Shown here: one piece after another, positions 1 through 5,939 of the stretch
How the letters are laid out: every line of letters starts with the position of its first letter
Numbering within the stretch: the stretch's first letter is position 1
NCBI GenBank assembly: GCA_039583705.1
Contig: JAVKSM010000090.1
Location: 1-13,985, forward strand
Direction: 5' to 3'
DNA length: 13,985 bases
From: JAVKSM01 sp039583705
GTDB taxonomy: Bacteria; Actinomycetota; Actinomycetes; Mycobacteriales; Pseudonocardiaceae
Position numbers and translations under genes: made by a program
The notes under the pieces: model-generated
Told to the model about the DNA's origin: nothing
Databases searched by the model: none
Seen by the model: only the letters and a program-made list of their open reading frames with translations

Positions 1-471
1 GTGCTCACCCGCGCCGCCCCCGCCTTGACCGCCTGCGGCGGGATCCGCCTGCTCACCGGGCGGCGATGGGCGGCCGGTCCCGCGCCAGGCCCGGTCGGGG
101 CGCTCGCCGACCGCGCGGCCGAGGTGGTGGCACGGCGCCGGGAACGACAACGCGGCCGGGTGGAGCTGGTGCGCAGATATGCCCAAAGCACGGGGTGCCG
201 CCGGCGCACCCTGCTGGAGCTGCTTGGGGAGAGCCGCGACGAGCCGTGCGGCTATTGCGACAACTGCGAGGCCGGCCGGCCCGGCGACCCCGGAAGCCGC
301 GCTGCCGGCGACCCGGCACCCGGTCAGCGGGTCGACCATCCCGAGTGGGGCCGCGGCGTGGTGCAGACCGTCGAGAACCACAGCCTCGTCGTCCTCTTCG
401 ATGCCGGCGGCTACCGAACCCTCTCGCTGCCGGCCGTGCGGGAGGGCAACCTCCTGCGGCTGGATCCGTAG
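1..471 (+). CDS. recQ: RecQ family ATP-dependent DNA helicase, C-terminal part (5' end outside window)
   Basis: The frame is open from the first base, so only the C-terminal ~156 residues of a 3'-5' DNA-unwinding helicase are present; the helicase core lies upstream of the window. Counting from base 1, four cysteines (66, 83, 86, 89) in the pattern C-X16-C-x-x-C-x-x-C, within 'EPCGYCDNC', form the RecQ zinc-binding domain. A variable linker follows, then a small module at about residues 108-154 (V-x-H-P-x-W-G-x-G-V ... VLFD-x-G-Y-x-TLS). From memory this module ends RecQ proteins of actinobacteria and resembles the beta-barrel tail of UvrD-type helicases. The GTG at base 1 is not taken as the real start. 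The stop is only 11 bases before the end of the convergent cheB gene. The family call is firm. Confidence 0.85.
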   Translation: MLTRAAPALTACGGIRLLTGRRWAAGPAPGPVGALADRAAEVVARRRERQRGRVELVRRYAQSTGCRRRTLLELLGESRDEPCGYCDNCEAGRPGDPGSRAAGDPAPGQRVDHPEWGRGVVQTVENHSLVVLFDAGGYRTLSLPAVREGNLLRLDP

Positions 472-482
472 CCACCAGCGGT

Positions 483-1100
483 TCAGGGCTGCAGCGTCGC
501 CCAGGACGGTGTGGGGACGGCGAGCAGGTCGGCACCACCCGGGGCCATGGCCAGCGCGACGAGCGCGCCGCCGATGCGCCGCAGCGGAAGCACGAAGTCG
601 ACGCAACCGGTGGCGATGGCACTCGACGGCATCCCCCCGGCGCGGGCGGTGCTGGGATCCTCCACGAGCACCCGGCCACCCTGCCGTTTCACCGCCCGCA
701 CACCGGCTGCGCCGTCGCTGAGCATGCCCGTGAGCACGACGGCGACGGCTGCCGGGCCGAGCACCTCGGCCACGCTCACGAGCATGGCGTCACCCGGACG
801 CATGTGGTCGACCTCGACCAGCCGCAGCGACCGCTCGCTGTCGACGATGGCGCCGTGCCCGTGGGGCACGACGTTGACGCCCGGGCTTTCCAGCGGTTGC
901 TTGTCGGCGGCGGTACGGACCGGCAGCCGGCTGTGGCGCGCCAGCAGGAGCGCCAGCCGCTCCGGATGGTCGCCGCGGCGGCCGTGCTGCATGACGTACA
1001 CCGGCGTGGGGAACTCGGTCGGCAGGTCCGAGAGCACGGTCGACACCGCGGCCAGGCCTCCGAGAGAGGCGACGATGACCACGGCCCCGAAGGGCGTCAC
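483..1100 (-). CDS. CheB-type methylesterase, stand-alone catalytic domain
   Basis: This is a protein-glutamate methylesterase/deamidase-like domain of 205 residues. The family's catalytic triad can be placed: Ser12 in 'VASLGG', His39 in 'VMQHG' and Asp129 in 'LTGMLSDG'. Classical CheB has an N-terminal receiver domain that gates the enzyme; it is absent, so aspartate phosphorylation in cis cannot control it. GTG at 1100 is chosen because GGAGGG lies six bases upstream (1107-1112). An upstream GTG at 1130 in the same frame has no well-spaced ribosome site. The gene is divergent from the Crp/Fnr regulator at 1230. No receptor, CheA or CheW gene is adjacent, so a role in a non-chemotactic signalling system is likely; its substrate is unknown. 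The fold assignment is solid, the physiological role is inferred. Confidence 0.85.
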   Translation of the reverse strand: MTPFGAVVIVASLGGLAAVSTVLSDLPTEFPTPVYVMQHGRRGDHPERLALLLARHSRLPVRTAADKQPLESPGVNVVPHGHGAIVDSERSLRLVEVDHMRPGDAMLVSVAEVLGPAAVAVVLTGMLSDGAAGVRAVKRQGGRVLVEDPSTARAGGMPSSAIATGCVDFVLPLRRIGGALVALAMAPGGADLLAVPTPSWATLQP

Positions 1101-1144
1101 GACAGGCCCTCCAGGTCCGGCGACCGACACCGCTCCAGGATAGG

Positions 1145-1168
1145 GCTATGTCCGCTGCCGCACATAGC
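1145..1168. promoter_or_regulatory. Inverted repeat GCTATGT-N10-ACATAGC, candidate operator
   Basis: Two perfect 7-base arms (1145-1151 and 1162-1168) are separated by ten bases in the intergenic region between the divergent cheB (start 1100) and crp/fnr (start 1230) genes. Size and symmetry suit a dimeric helix-turn-helix protein. The adjacent Crp/Fnr regulator is the obvious candidate, although the sequence does not match the classical TGTGA-N6-TCACA or TTGAT-N4-ATCAA sites. A GGGTATT at 1181-1187 could be the -10 of the crp/fnr promoter; the right arm would then cover the -35 position, where no GTTT is present. Confidence 0.4.
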
Positions 1169-1229
1169 TCGCACGCGTCCGGGTATTCTTCCCACCGCCG
1201 AAACGGAGGCCGAGAAGGAGGTCGCGGAC

Positions 1230-1937
1230 ATGCCCGAGGTCGACCCCCGAAACAATTCCCTCCTGCGGACCCTGCCCGCCACGGAGTACGACCGGCTGCG
1301 GCCGCGGCTGGAGGTGGTGGAGAGCACGCCGCGGGACCAGGTCTATGCGCCCGGGAAGCCGGTCGACCAGGTGTACTTCCCGCTGGGCGCGGTGTTCTCC
1401 ATGGTGGCGTTGGTCGCCGGCGAGGTCGCCGTCGAGGTCGGCACCATCGGCACCGAGGGGATGGTGGGCCTGCCGGTGTTCCTCGGCGCGGTCACCAGCC
1501 CGAACGCCGCGTTCTGCCAGATCGCCGGCCCGAGCGCGCGGCTGTCGGCCGAGGGGCTGCGCGCGGCGCTGGTCGGCGACGGCGCGCTGCACCAGACCCT
1601 GCACCGCTTCACCCAGGCCACCATGGTCCAGCTCTCGCAGAACGTGGCGTGCAACAGCGTCCACGTCGCCGGGCAGCGCGCTGCCCGGTGGCTGCTCACC
1701 ACACAGGACCGCGTGGGCCGCGACGAGTTCGAGCTGACCCAGGATTTCCTGGCCCAGATGCTGGGAGTTCGCCGGGCGACCGTGTCCGAGGTGGCCGGGG
1801 GGCTGCAGTCCGCCGGACTCATCCACTACAACCGGGGGGTCATTGCGATCATCGACCGCCCTGGCCTGCAACGCGTCGCCTGTGAGTGCTATGAGACCCT
1901 CCGGTCCGAGTTCGACCGGCTCCTGGGGGGGGACTGA
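1230..1937 (+). CDS. Crp/Fnr family transcriptional regulator
   Basis: The product is a 235-residue cytoplasmic DNA-binding regulator. Residues ~10-125 form the cyclic-nucleotide-binding-type beta barrel ('VYFPLGAVFSMV', then 'EVGTIGTEGMVG'). The phosphate-binding cassette expected of true cAMP binders is not evident, and Fnr-type iron-sulphur cysteines are not seen, so the ligand is unknown. Residues ~150-210 are a Crp-type winged helix ('ELTQDFLAQMLGVRRATVSEVAGGLQ' region) that recognises DNA. ATG 1230 is chosen because AAGGAGG lies eight bases upstream (1215-1221); the frame is open far upstream only because of the high GC. The gene is divergent from cheB, and the inverted repeat at 1145-1168 may serve autoregulation. 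A run of eight G (1925-1932) sits just before the stop. Confidence 0.88.
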   Translation: MPEVDPRNNSLLRTLPATEYDRLRPRLEVVESTPRDQVYAPGKPVDQVYFPLGAVFSMVALVAGEVAVEVGTIGTEGMVGLPVFLGAVTSPNAAFCQIAGPSARLSAEGLRAALVGDGALHQTLHRFTQATMVQLSQNVACNSVHVAGQRAARWLLTTQDRVGRDEFELTQDFLAQMLGVRRATVSEVAGGLQSAGLIHYNRGVIAIIDRPGLQRVACECYETLRSEFDRLLGGD

Positions 1938-1974
1938 GCCGTCAGCCAGGCTTCGGTCGGGTTCAGGAGCAGTT

Positions 1975-2130
1975 CCCGCCCCCCGCTGGAGGTATGTCAC
2001 CCGGTCGGCGAGCCCGCGGCGCCGCACCTCCCGCTGGAACTCTGACAGCGGCGAGGCGAAGATGCCGTAGTCGTCGTAGTGGACCGGCACCGTACGGCGC
2101 GGGTTGACCAGCTCCAGCACGGAGGATGGG
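1975..2130 (-). pseudogene. Remnant of an MBL-fold metallo-hydrolase, C-terminal fragment
   Basis: On the minus strand, a stretch of about 50 residues reads like the C-terminal end of UlaG-type metallo-beta-lactamase-fold hydrolases: 'NPRRTVPVHYDDYGIFASPL' followed by 'SEFQREVRRRGLADRVTYL'. Only this tail is present. The zinc-binding H-x-H-x-D-H motif and the body of the enzyme are missing, and the frame runs without a stop into antisense of the Crp/Fnr gene. It fills much of the 231-base gap between that gene and the dehydrogenase. It is best read as a decayed gene whose 5' part was deleted. Exact borders cannot be set, and the family call rests on motif memory. Confidence 0.5.
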
Positions 2131-2168
2131 CAGTGAGCGGTCCAGCCCCCCACGGCCCTGCCGCCAGC

Positions 2169-3308
2169 TCAGGCCGCCCTCGGGTGCAGCACGACCTTGG
2201 TCCAGCCGTCCTCGCGCTTGTCGAAGTGGTCGTAGCCGGTCGGGGCCTCTTCGAGCGGCAGTTCGTGCGAGACGAGGAAAGAGGGCCTGGCCCGGCCCTT
2301 GGTGATGAGGTCGCGCAGTTGGCGGTTGTACGCCTTGACGTTGCACTGGCCACTGGCCATCCGCAGGCCCTTCTGGAAGAACGCACCCATGTCGAAGGGC
2401 AGCTTGCCCTGCTTGGCCAGCTCCGAGCGGGCGCCCGGGTCCTCCGGGACATAGACCCCGACGACGCCGATCGCGCCGGTGAAGCGGACACAGGCGACGA
2501 GGTCGTTGAGCACCATGTCGGGTTGCTCGTCACCCTGCGGATCGTGCGCCTGATAGCCCACGGCTTCCACCCCCTTGTCGGCGCCCTGCCCGTCGGTGAG
2601 CTCCTTGACCTGCTCGACCACGTCGCCGGCCGCCCGGTTGACCGGGATCACGCCGATCTGCTCGCACAGTGCGAGCCGGGAGGGGATCTGGTCGACACAC
2701 ATCACCATCGACGCGCCGCGCAGGGTCGCGCTGTAGGCCGCCAACAGCCCGACCGGGCCGGCACCGAAGACGACGACCGTGTCACCCGGTGCCACGCCGG
2801 CCAGCTCGGTGCCGTGGTAGCCGGTGGGGAAGATGTCCGAGAGCATGGTGTAGTCGAGCTCGTGCTCGTCGCCCTCGGGCAGCAGCAGGGCGTTGAAGTC
2901 GGCGTAGGGCACCCGCAGGTACTCCGCTTGGCCCCCGGCGTAGGGACCCATCGACGCGTAACCGTAGGCGGCGCCGGCCATGCCGGGGTTGACCCGCAGG
3001 CAGAACCCCGTCAGCCCCTGCTCACAGCTGCGGCAGATGCCGCAGGCGATGTTGAACGGCAGCGACACCCGGTCGCCGACCTTGACCCGCTCCACGGCGG
3101 CCCCGACGTCGACGACGACGCCCATGTTCTCGTGGCCGAGAATCTTGCCCTGCTCCACGTCGGTACGGCCCTCGTACATGTGCAGGTCCGACCCGCAGAT
3201 GTTCGCCGTCGTGATCCGGACGATGGCATCGCCCAGCTTCTCGATCTTCGGCTCAGGCACGTCCTCGACCGACACCGCGAACGGCCCCTGGTAGACCAGC
3301 GCTCTCAC
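2169..3308 (-). CDS. fdhA: Zinc-dependent, glutathione-independent formaldehyde dehydrogenase-like alcohol dehydrogenase
   Basis: This is a 379-residue medium-chain dehydrogenase. It probably oxidises formaldehyde, or another short aldehyde or alcohol, using NAD in the cytoplasm. Cys38 and His60-Glu61 ('GHE') fit the catalytic zinc site. Cys89, 92, 95 and 103 form the structural zinc lobe. 'GAGPVG' at 182-187 is the dinucleotide-binding turn. The segment from 'FFQKGLRMASGQCNVKAYNR' to 'KVVLHP' is characteristic of the glutathione-independent formaldehyde dehydrogenase branch, whose Pseudomonas member is of similar length. GTG 3308 is chosen: GGAGG lies six bases upstream (3315-3319). A GTTT-N15-GGGTAT promoter at 3342-3366 would start transcription near 3335, so SigF-type stress control is likely. 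It is divergent from the DUF1360 gene. The substrate remains an inference. Confidence 0.85.
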   Translation of the reverse strand: MRALVYQGPFAVSVEDVPEPKIEKLGDAIVRITTANICGSDLHMYEGRTDVEQGKILGHENMGVVVDVGAAVERVKVGDRVSLPFNIACGICRSCEQGLTGFCLRVNPGMAGAAYGYASMGPYAGGQAEYLRVPYADFNALLLPEGDEHELDYTMLSDIFPTGYHGTELAGVAPGDTVVVFGAGPVGLLAAYSATLRGASMVMCVDQIPSRLALCEQIGVIPVNRAAGDVVEQVKELTDGQGADKGVEAVGYQAHDPQGDEQPDMVLNDLVACVRFTGAIGVVGVYVPEDPGARSELAKQGKLPFDMGAFFQKGLRMASGQCNVKAYNRQLRDLITKGRARPSFLVSHELPLEEAPTGYDHFDKREDGWTKVVLHPRAA

Positions 3309-3341
3309 ACCCGTCCTCCCTCACTCCCGGCTGCCGCTCGC

Positions 3342-3366
3342 ATACCCGGCGAGGTCATGACGAAAC
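3342..3366 (-). promoter_or_regulatory. Candidate SigF-type promoter GTTT-N15-GGGTAT for the dehydrogenase gene
   Basis: On the minus strand the -35 GTTT (3366-3363) is followed by a 15-base spacer and the -10 GGGTAT (3347-3342). This matches the known SigF consensus of mycobacteria (GTTT-N15-17-GGGTAT) at every defined base. The predicted start near 3335 leaves a leader of about 27 bases that contains the GGAGG ribosome site of the GTG at 3308. Its -35 abuts that of the opposing promoter at 3367-3391. Confidence 0.75.
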
Positions 3367-3391
3367 GATTGTGCGGTGCCGGTCTGGGTAA
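3367..3391 (+). promoter_or_regulatory. Candidate SigF-type promoter GATT-N15-GGGTAA for the DUF1360 gene
   Basis: GATT (3367-3370), a 15-base spacer and GGGTAA (3386-3391) differ from the SigF consensus by one base in each box and fit the looser Streptomyces SigB form GNNT-N14-16-GGGTA. The predicted start, around 3398-3404, falls on or just before the GTG 3401 / ATG 3404 start, implying a leaderless mRNA. That agrees with the absence of any ribosome-binding sequence before this gene. Confidence 0.55.
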
Positions 3392-3400
3392 CCCGCACCC

Positions 3401-3970
3401 GTGATGACGGAGCGCACGACGTTGCACGGGCTCGCGGCGGCGGGCCGCCAGAAGGCTGCCGCGGCGGCCCGGGCGAGCGCTCGGGAGGCTGCGGCGTACC
3501 GGGACGGCGCGGAGCGCCCCCTGTCCGGCTACACCGCGGTGATGGCGGTCTACGGGCTGCTCGTCGGCGTCGTCGGCGCGGTCGCCGCAGCGACCGGACG
3601 CCGCCTGCCGGAACGGCTGCGCCCCGACGACCTCGCGGTGCTGGCGCTGGGCACTCACAAGCTGTCCCGCACGCTGAGCAAGGACGCGGTGACGAGCCCG
3701 CTGCGCGCCCCCTTCACCCGTTATGCCGACAGCGGCGGCCCGGGCGAGGTCGTGGAGAAGGTTCGTACCGCCGGCGGGCTGCGCCACAGCCTGGGCGAGC
3801 TGTTGTCCTGTCCGTTCTGCCTGGACCTGTGGGTGGTCACCGCCTTCACCGCCGGGCTGGTGTTCGCCCCCAGGGCCACCCGTCTGGTCGCGGGCGCGTT
3901 CGCGGCCCTGACCGGCGCGGACTTCCTCCAGTTGGCCTACGCCCGTGCCCAGCGGGCCGCCGGGGCCTGA
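3401..3970 (+). CDS. DUF1360 domain protein, putative membrane protein
   Basis: The 189-residue product belongs to a family of unknown function. An alanine-rich basic N-terminus (1-40) is followed by a hydrophobic segment (~44-64, 'YTAVMAVYGLLVGVVGAV'), the DUF1360 signature 'THKLSR...KDAVTSPLRAPFTRY' (85-108) and 'GELLSCPFCLDLWVV' (132-146) with its C-P-F-C pair, then one or two further hydrophobic segments (147-157, 160-172). It is therefore probably membrane bound; the CxxC could bind metal or be redox active, but this is not known. GTG 3401 and ATG 3404 are both possible starts. No ribosome site precedes them, and the promoter at 3367-3391 suggests a leaderless mRNA. The 3' end overlaps the convergent STAS-HATPase gene by 34 bases. 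The family call is firm, the function unknown. Confidence 0.85.
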   Translation: MMTERTTLHGLAAAGRQKAAAAARASAREAAAYRDGAERPLSGYTAVMAVYGLLVGVVGAVAAATGRRLPERLRPDDLAVLALGTHKLSRTLSKDAVTSPLRAPFTRYADSGGPGEVVEKVRTAGGLRHSLGELLSCPFCLDLWVVTAFTAGLVFAPRATRLVAGAFAALTGADFLQLAYARAQRAAGA

Positions 3971-4701
3971 CCACCGGGCGGCGAGCGCCAGGCGGCCCAG
4001 ACGGTCTTGCCGTCGGTTCGCGGCCACACCCCCCAGTTCTCGCTCAATGCCGCGACGAGCAGCAGGCCCCGCCCGCGCCGCGACGACGGATCGGCGGGCT
4101 GCAGTCGGGCCACCTCACGGCTCCAGTCTCTGACCCGGACGCCGAGCCATTGGCCCCTGAGCTCCACGGTGAGCCGGCTCGCGCTCTCGGCGTGCTCGAC
4201 GGCATTGCTCACCAGCTCGTTGGCCACCAGTTCGACCGACACAGTGTCGACCACCTCCCAGTCGTGGCAGCAGCCCCGGACCAGCGTCCGCGCCTGCTTG
4301 GCGGCAGCCGGCTCCGGGCGCAACTCGCGTTGTGCCCGCACGCACGGGGGACGGGCGTCGATGGCCCCCACCGCGGCGACGACCGACTGGTGCAACGGGA
4401 CGCAACGGGGCACGCGGGCGGCGCCGAGGGCGGCGGCAACGGGAGGGCTGGCGGCGGCCAGCGCGAGCCGCACTCTCGGCCACCCGCCCGCCCCCGCCAG
4501 CACGGCGGGAAAGAGCTGCAGGCAGGAGGGGTGGTCCAGGCGCAGCCGGGACAGGTCCACGACCAGGCGGTCGTGGTTCGACAGCGCTTTGAGCAACGCC
4601 CGCCGGGCCTCGGCGGCCGACCTCACCGAGAGCGCACCGTCCAGCCGGAGCACCGCGATGGCTTCCCCGGCGTCGAGCTGGCAGCGCAGCCCACTGTCCA
4701 T
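3937..4701 (-). CDS. STAS + HATPase_c fusion, SpoIIAB/RsbW-like regulator of partner switching
   Basis: The 254-residue soluble protein joins two partner-switch domains. Residues ~8-112 are a STAS domain, but where antagonists carry D-S-S-G it reads 'LDHPSCLQLF', so the glycine is lost and Ser59 is the only candidate acceptor. Residues ~125-240 are a histidine-kinase-like ATPase domain. It has an intact N box 'VELVANELVSNAVEHA' (Asn161 and Asn167 region, His170), the 'VRDWS' D box (Asp192) and a 'GRGLLLVAALSENWGV' G2 box. It can therefore be expected to bind ATP and may phosphorylate a STAS antagonist. ATG 4701 has GAGGAG close upstream (4705-4710). A GTGT-N16-GGGTAC element precedes it. It overlaps the DUF1360 gene at its 3' end and is divergent from the CheB gene. 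The biochemical role is inferred. Confidence 0.85.
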   Translation of the reverse strand: MDSGLRCQLDAGEAIAVLRLDGALSVRSAAEARRALLKALSNHDRLVVDLSRLRLDHPSCLQLFPAVLAGAGGWPRVRLALAAASPPVAAALGAARVPRCVPLHQSVVAAVGAIDARPPCVRAQRELRPEPAAAKQARTLVRGCCHDWEVVDTVSVELVANELVSNAVEHAESASRLTVELRGQWLGVRVRDWSREVARLQPADPSSRRGRGLLLVAALSENWGVWPRTDGKTVWAAWRSPPGGQAPAARWARA

Positions 4702-4748
4702 TTTCTCCTCGATCCGGTCGGATCCTCATTTCCCCGGGAACGTTTGGT

Positions 4749-4774
4749 GTACCCGGGGTGTCCGGCCTTGACAC
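4749..4774 (-). promoter_or_regulatory. Weak candidate SigF/SigB-type promoter GTGT-N16-GGGTAC for the STAS-HATPase gene
   Basis: On the minus strand GTGT (4774-4771), 16 bases and GGGTAC (4754-4749) fit the Streptomyces SigB form GNNT-N14-16-GGGTA(C/T), but the -35 deviates from GTTT by one base. The expected start near 4742 gives a leader of about 40 bases to ATG 4701. The element overlaps the first codons of the divergent CheB gene if its GTG 4758 is the real start. Confidence 0.4.
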
Positions 4775-5885
4775 GGTGACCGGGGATCCGCTCTCCGCGC
4801 ATGGCGCCGGGAAAAACCGGTCCGGCCGCTGCCTTGCAGATGACGGCCACCCCTGCGATCCTGACGCCATCGCCGAGTTCGTGCGTGGGCTGCCTTGCCG
4901 CAAGGTGGTCGTGGTGGGCGCTTCCGCCGGCGGTGTCGAGGCGCTGCGCCAGGTTGTGACGACCTTGGACCCGGTGCTTCCAGCGCCGGTGCTCGTCGTG
5001 CTGCACCAGCCGTCGAACTACCCGAGCGTGCTGCCCGGGATCCTGTCCCGCAGCGGCCCGCTGCCGGCCGAGCATCCCGGCGGTGGCGAGGCACTGCGAC
5101 CAGGCAGGATCTACGTCGCGCCGCCGGACCACCACCTGCTGCTGGCCGAGGGCCGGCTGGTGCTCTCCCGCGGCCCTCGCGAGCACGGCCACCGACCGGC
5201 GGTCGACCCGTTGTTCCGGTCAGCGGCGGCCGAGTTCGGCCCGGGAGCGGTCGGCGTGGTGCTTTCCGGGAACCTGGACGACGGGTCGGCCGGTCTCGTC
5301 TCCCTGGTGCGCACGGGCGGTCGGGCCGTGGTGCAGGATCCGGAGGACGCCCTCTACCCCGGGATGCCGCGGGCGGCGCTGGCGCTGGCACCCGGCGCCC
5401 TGGTCGCCAAAGCCGTCGACTTGGGCGCGGTGGTGAGCCGCATCGTCGAGGGGTTGCCCGAGGGCCGGCGAACCGGTGACGAGAAGCTGTCCCGGGAGGT
5501 GGCGGTAGCCCGGTTCGAGGAGCGCGAGGTGCTCGACCCGGATCCTCCCGGGCAGCTCGTCGGTGTGTCCTGCCCCGACTGTTCCGGCCCGCTCTACAAG
5601 ATCGATGAGCCGGGCGTGGTCCGCTACCGCTGCCGGGTCGGGCACGCCTGGTCCCCGGAGAGCATGGCAGCCCGTCAGGACACGTCGGCCGAGACGGCGC
5701 TGTGGGTCGCGTTGCGGGCGCTGGAGGACAAGGCGGTCATGCACCGGCGGATCGCCGGCTCGGCGGCCGAGGGTGGCGCGCACTACGTGTCGCGGGCCTC
5801 ACTGAAGCAGGCCGAGGAGGCCGAGCGCTCCGCGGCGCTGGTCCGCCGGCTGCTGGTGGGCGACCAGGAGGAACCCGCTTCGTGA
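4758..5885 (+). CDS. CheB-type methylesterase with C-terminal zinc-ribbon-like domain
   Basis: The product has up to 375 residues. Residues ~48-235 are a CheB catalytic domain with Ser56 ('VGASAGG'), His83 ('VLHQPSNYP') and Asp175 ('LSGNLDDGSAG'); no receiver domain precedes it. Residues 270-300 contain C-P-D-C-X16-C-R-V-G-H (Cys272, Cys275, Cys292, His296), a probable zinc ribbon found in a branch of CheB-like proteins that work next to CheR-PAS proteins. A helical tail rich in Ala/Glu/Arg follows. The methyl-accepting substrate is unknown. GTG 4758 is the longest start but has no clear ribosome site. GTG 4881, just before the domain, is an alternative, so the first 41 residues are uncertain. 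The CheR-PAS gene begins 54 bases downstream on the same strand, probably one operon that balances methylation and demethylation. Confidence 0.87.
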   Translation: MSGLDTVTGDPLSAHGAGKNRSGRCLADDGHPCDPDAIAEFVRGLPCRKVVVVGASAGGVEALRQVVTTLDPVLPAPVLVVLHQPSNYPSVLPGILSRSGPLPAEHPGGGEALRPGRIYVAPPDHHLLLAEGRLVLSRGPREHGHRPAVDPLFRSAAAEFGPGAVGVVLSGNLDDGSAGLVSLVRTGGRAVVQDPEDALYPGMPRAALALAPGALVAKAVDLGAVVSRIVEGLPEGRRTGDEKLSREVAVARFEEREVLDPDPPGQLVGVSCPDCSGPLYKIDEPGVVRYRCRVGHAWSPESMAARQDTSAETALWVALRALEDKAVMHRRIAGSAAEGGAHYVSRASLKQAEEAERSAALVRRLLVGDQEEPAS

Positions 5886-5939
5886 CCCCGCGCCGCGTAA
5901 GCTGGCTACCGGCGATCGAGGCGAAACAGCGCGAGCGGA

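Noticed and set aside
1181..1187. GGGTATT as the -10 of a SigF promoter for crp/fnr
   Set aside because: The -10 fits, but no GTTT or GNNT stands 14-17 bases upstream, so it was not listed as a SigF site and is only mentioned with the inverted repeat.
66..1229. Long open frame on the plus strand ahead of, and in frame with, the Crp/Fnr gene
   Set aside because: It reads antisense through cheB, is rich in Arg/Gly/Pro/His, has no family motif, and a strong ribosome site marks the true start at 1230.
2079..3404. 441-codon open frame antisense to the dehydrogenase
   Set aside because: No recognisable domain; the opposite strand encodes a complete zinc dehydrogenase.
4768..4773. TTGACA as a housekeeping -35 box
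   Set aside because: No TATAAT-like sequence follows at about 17 bases; the region there is GC-rich.
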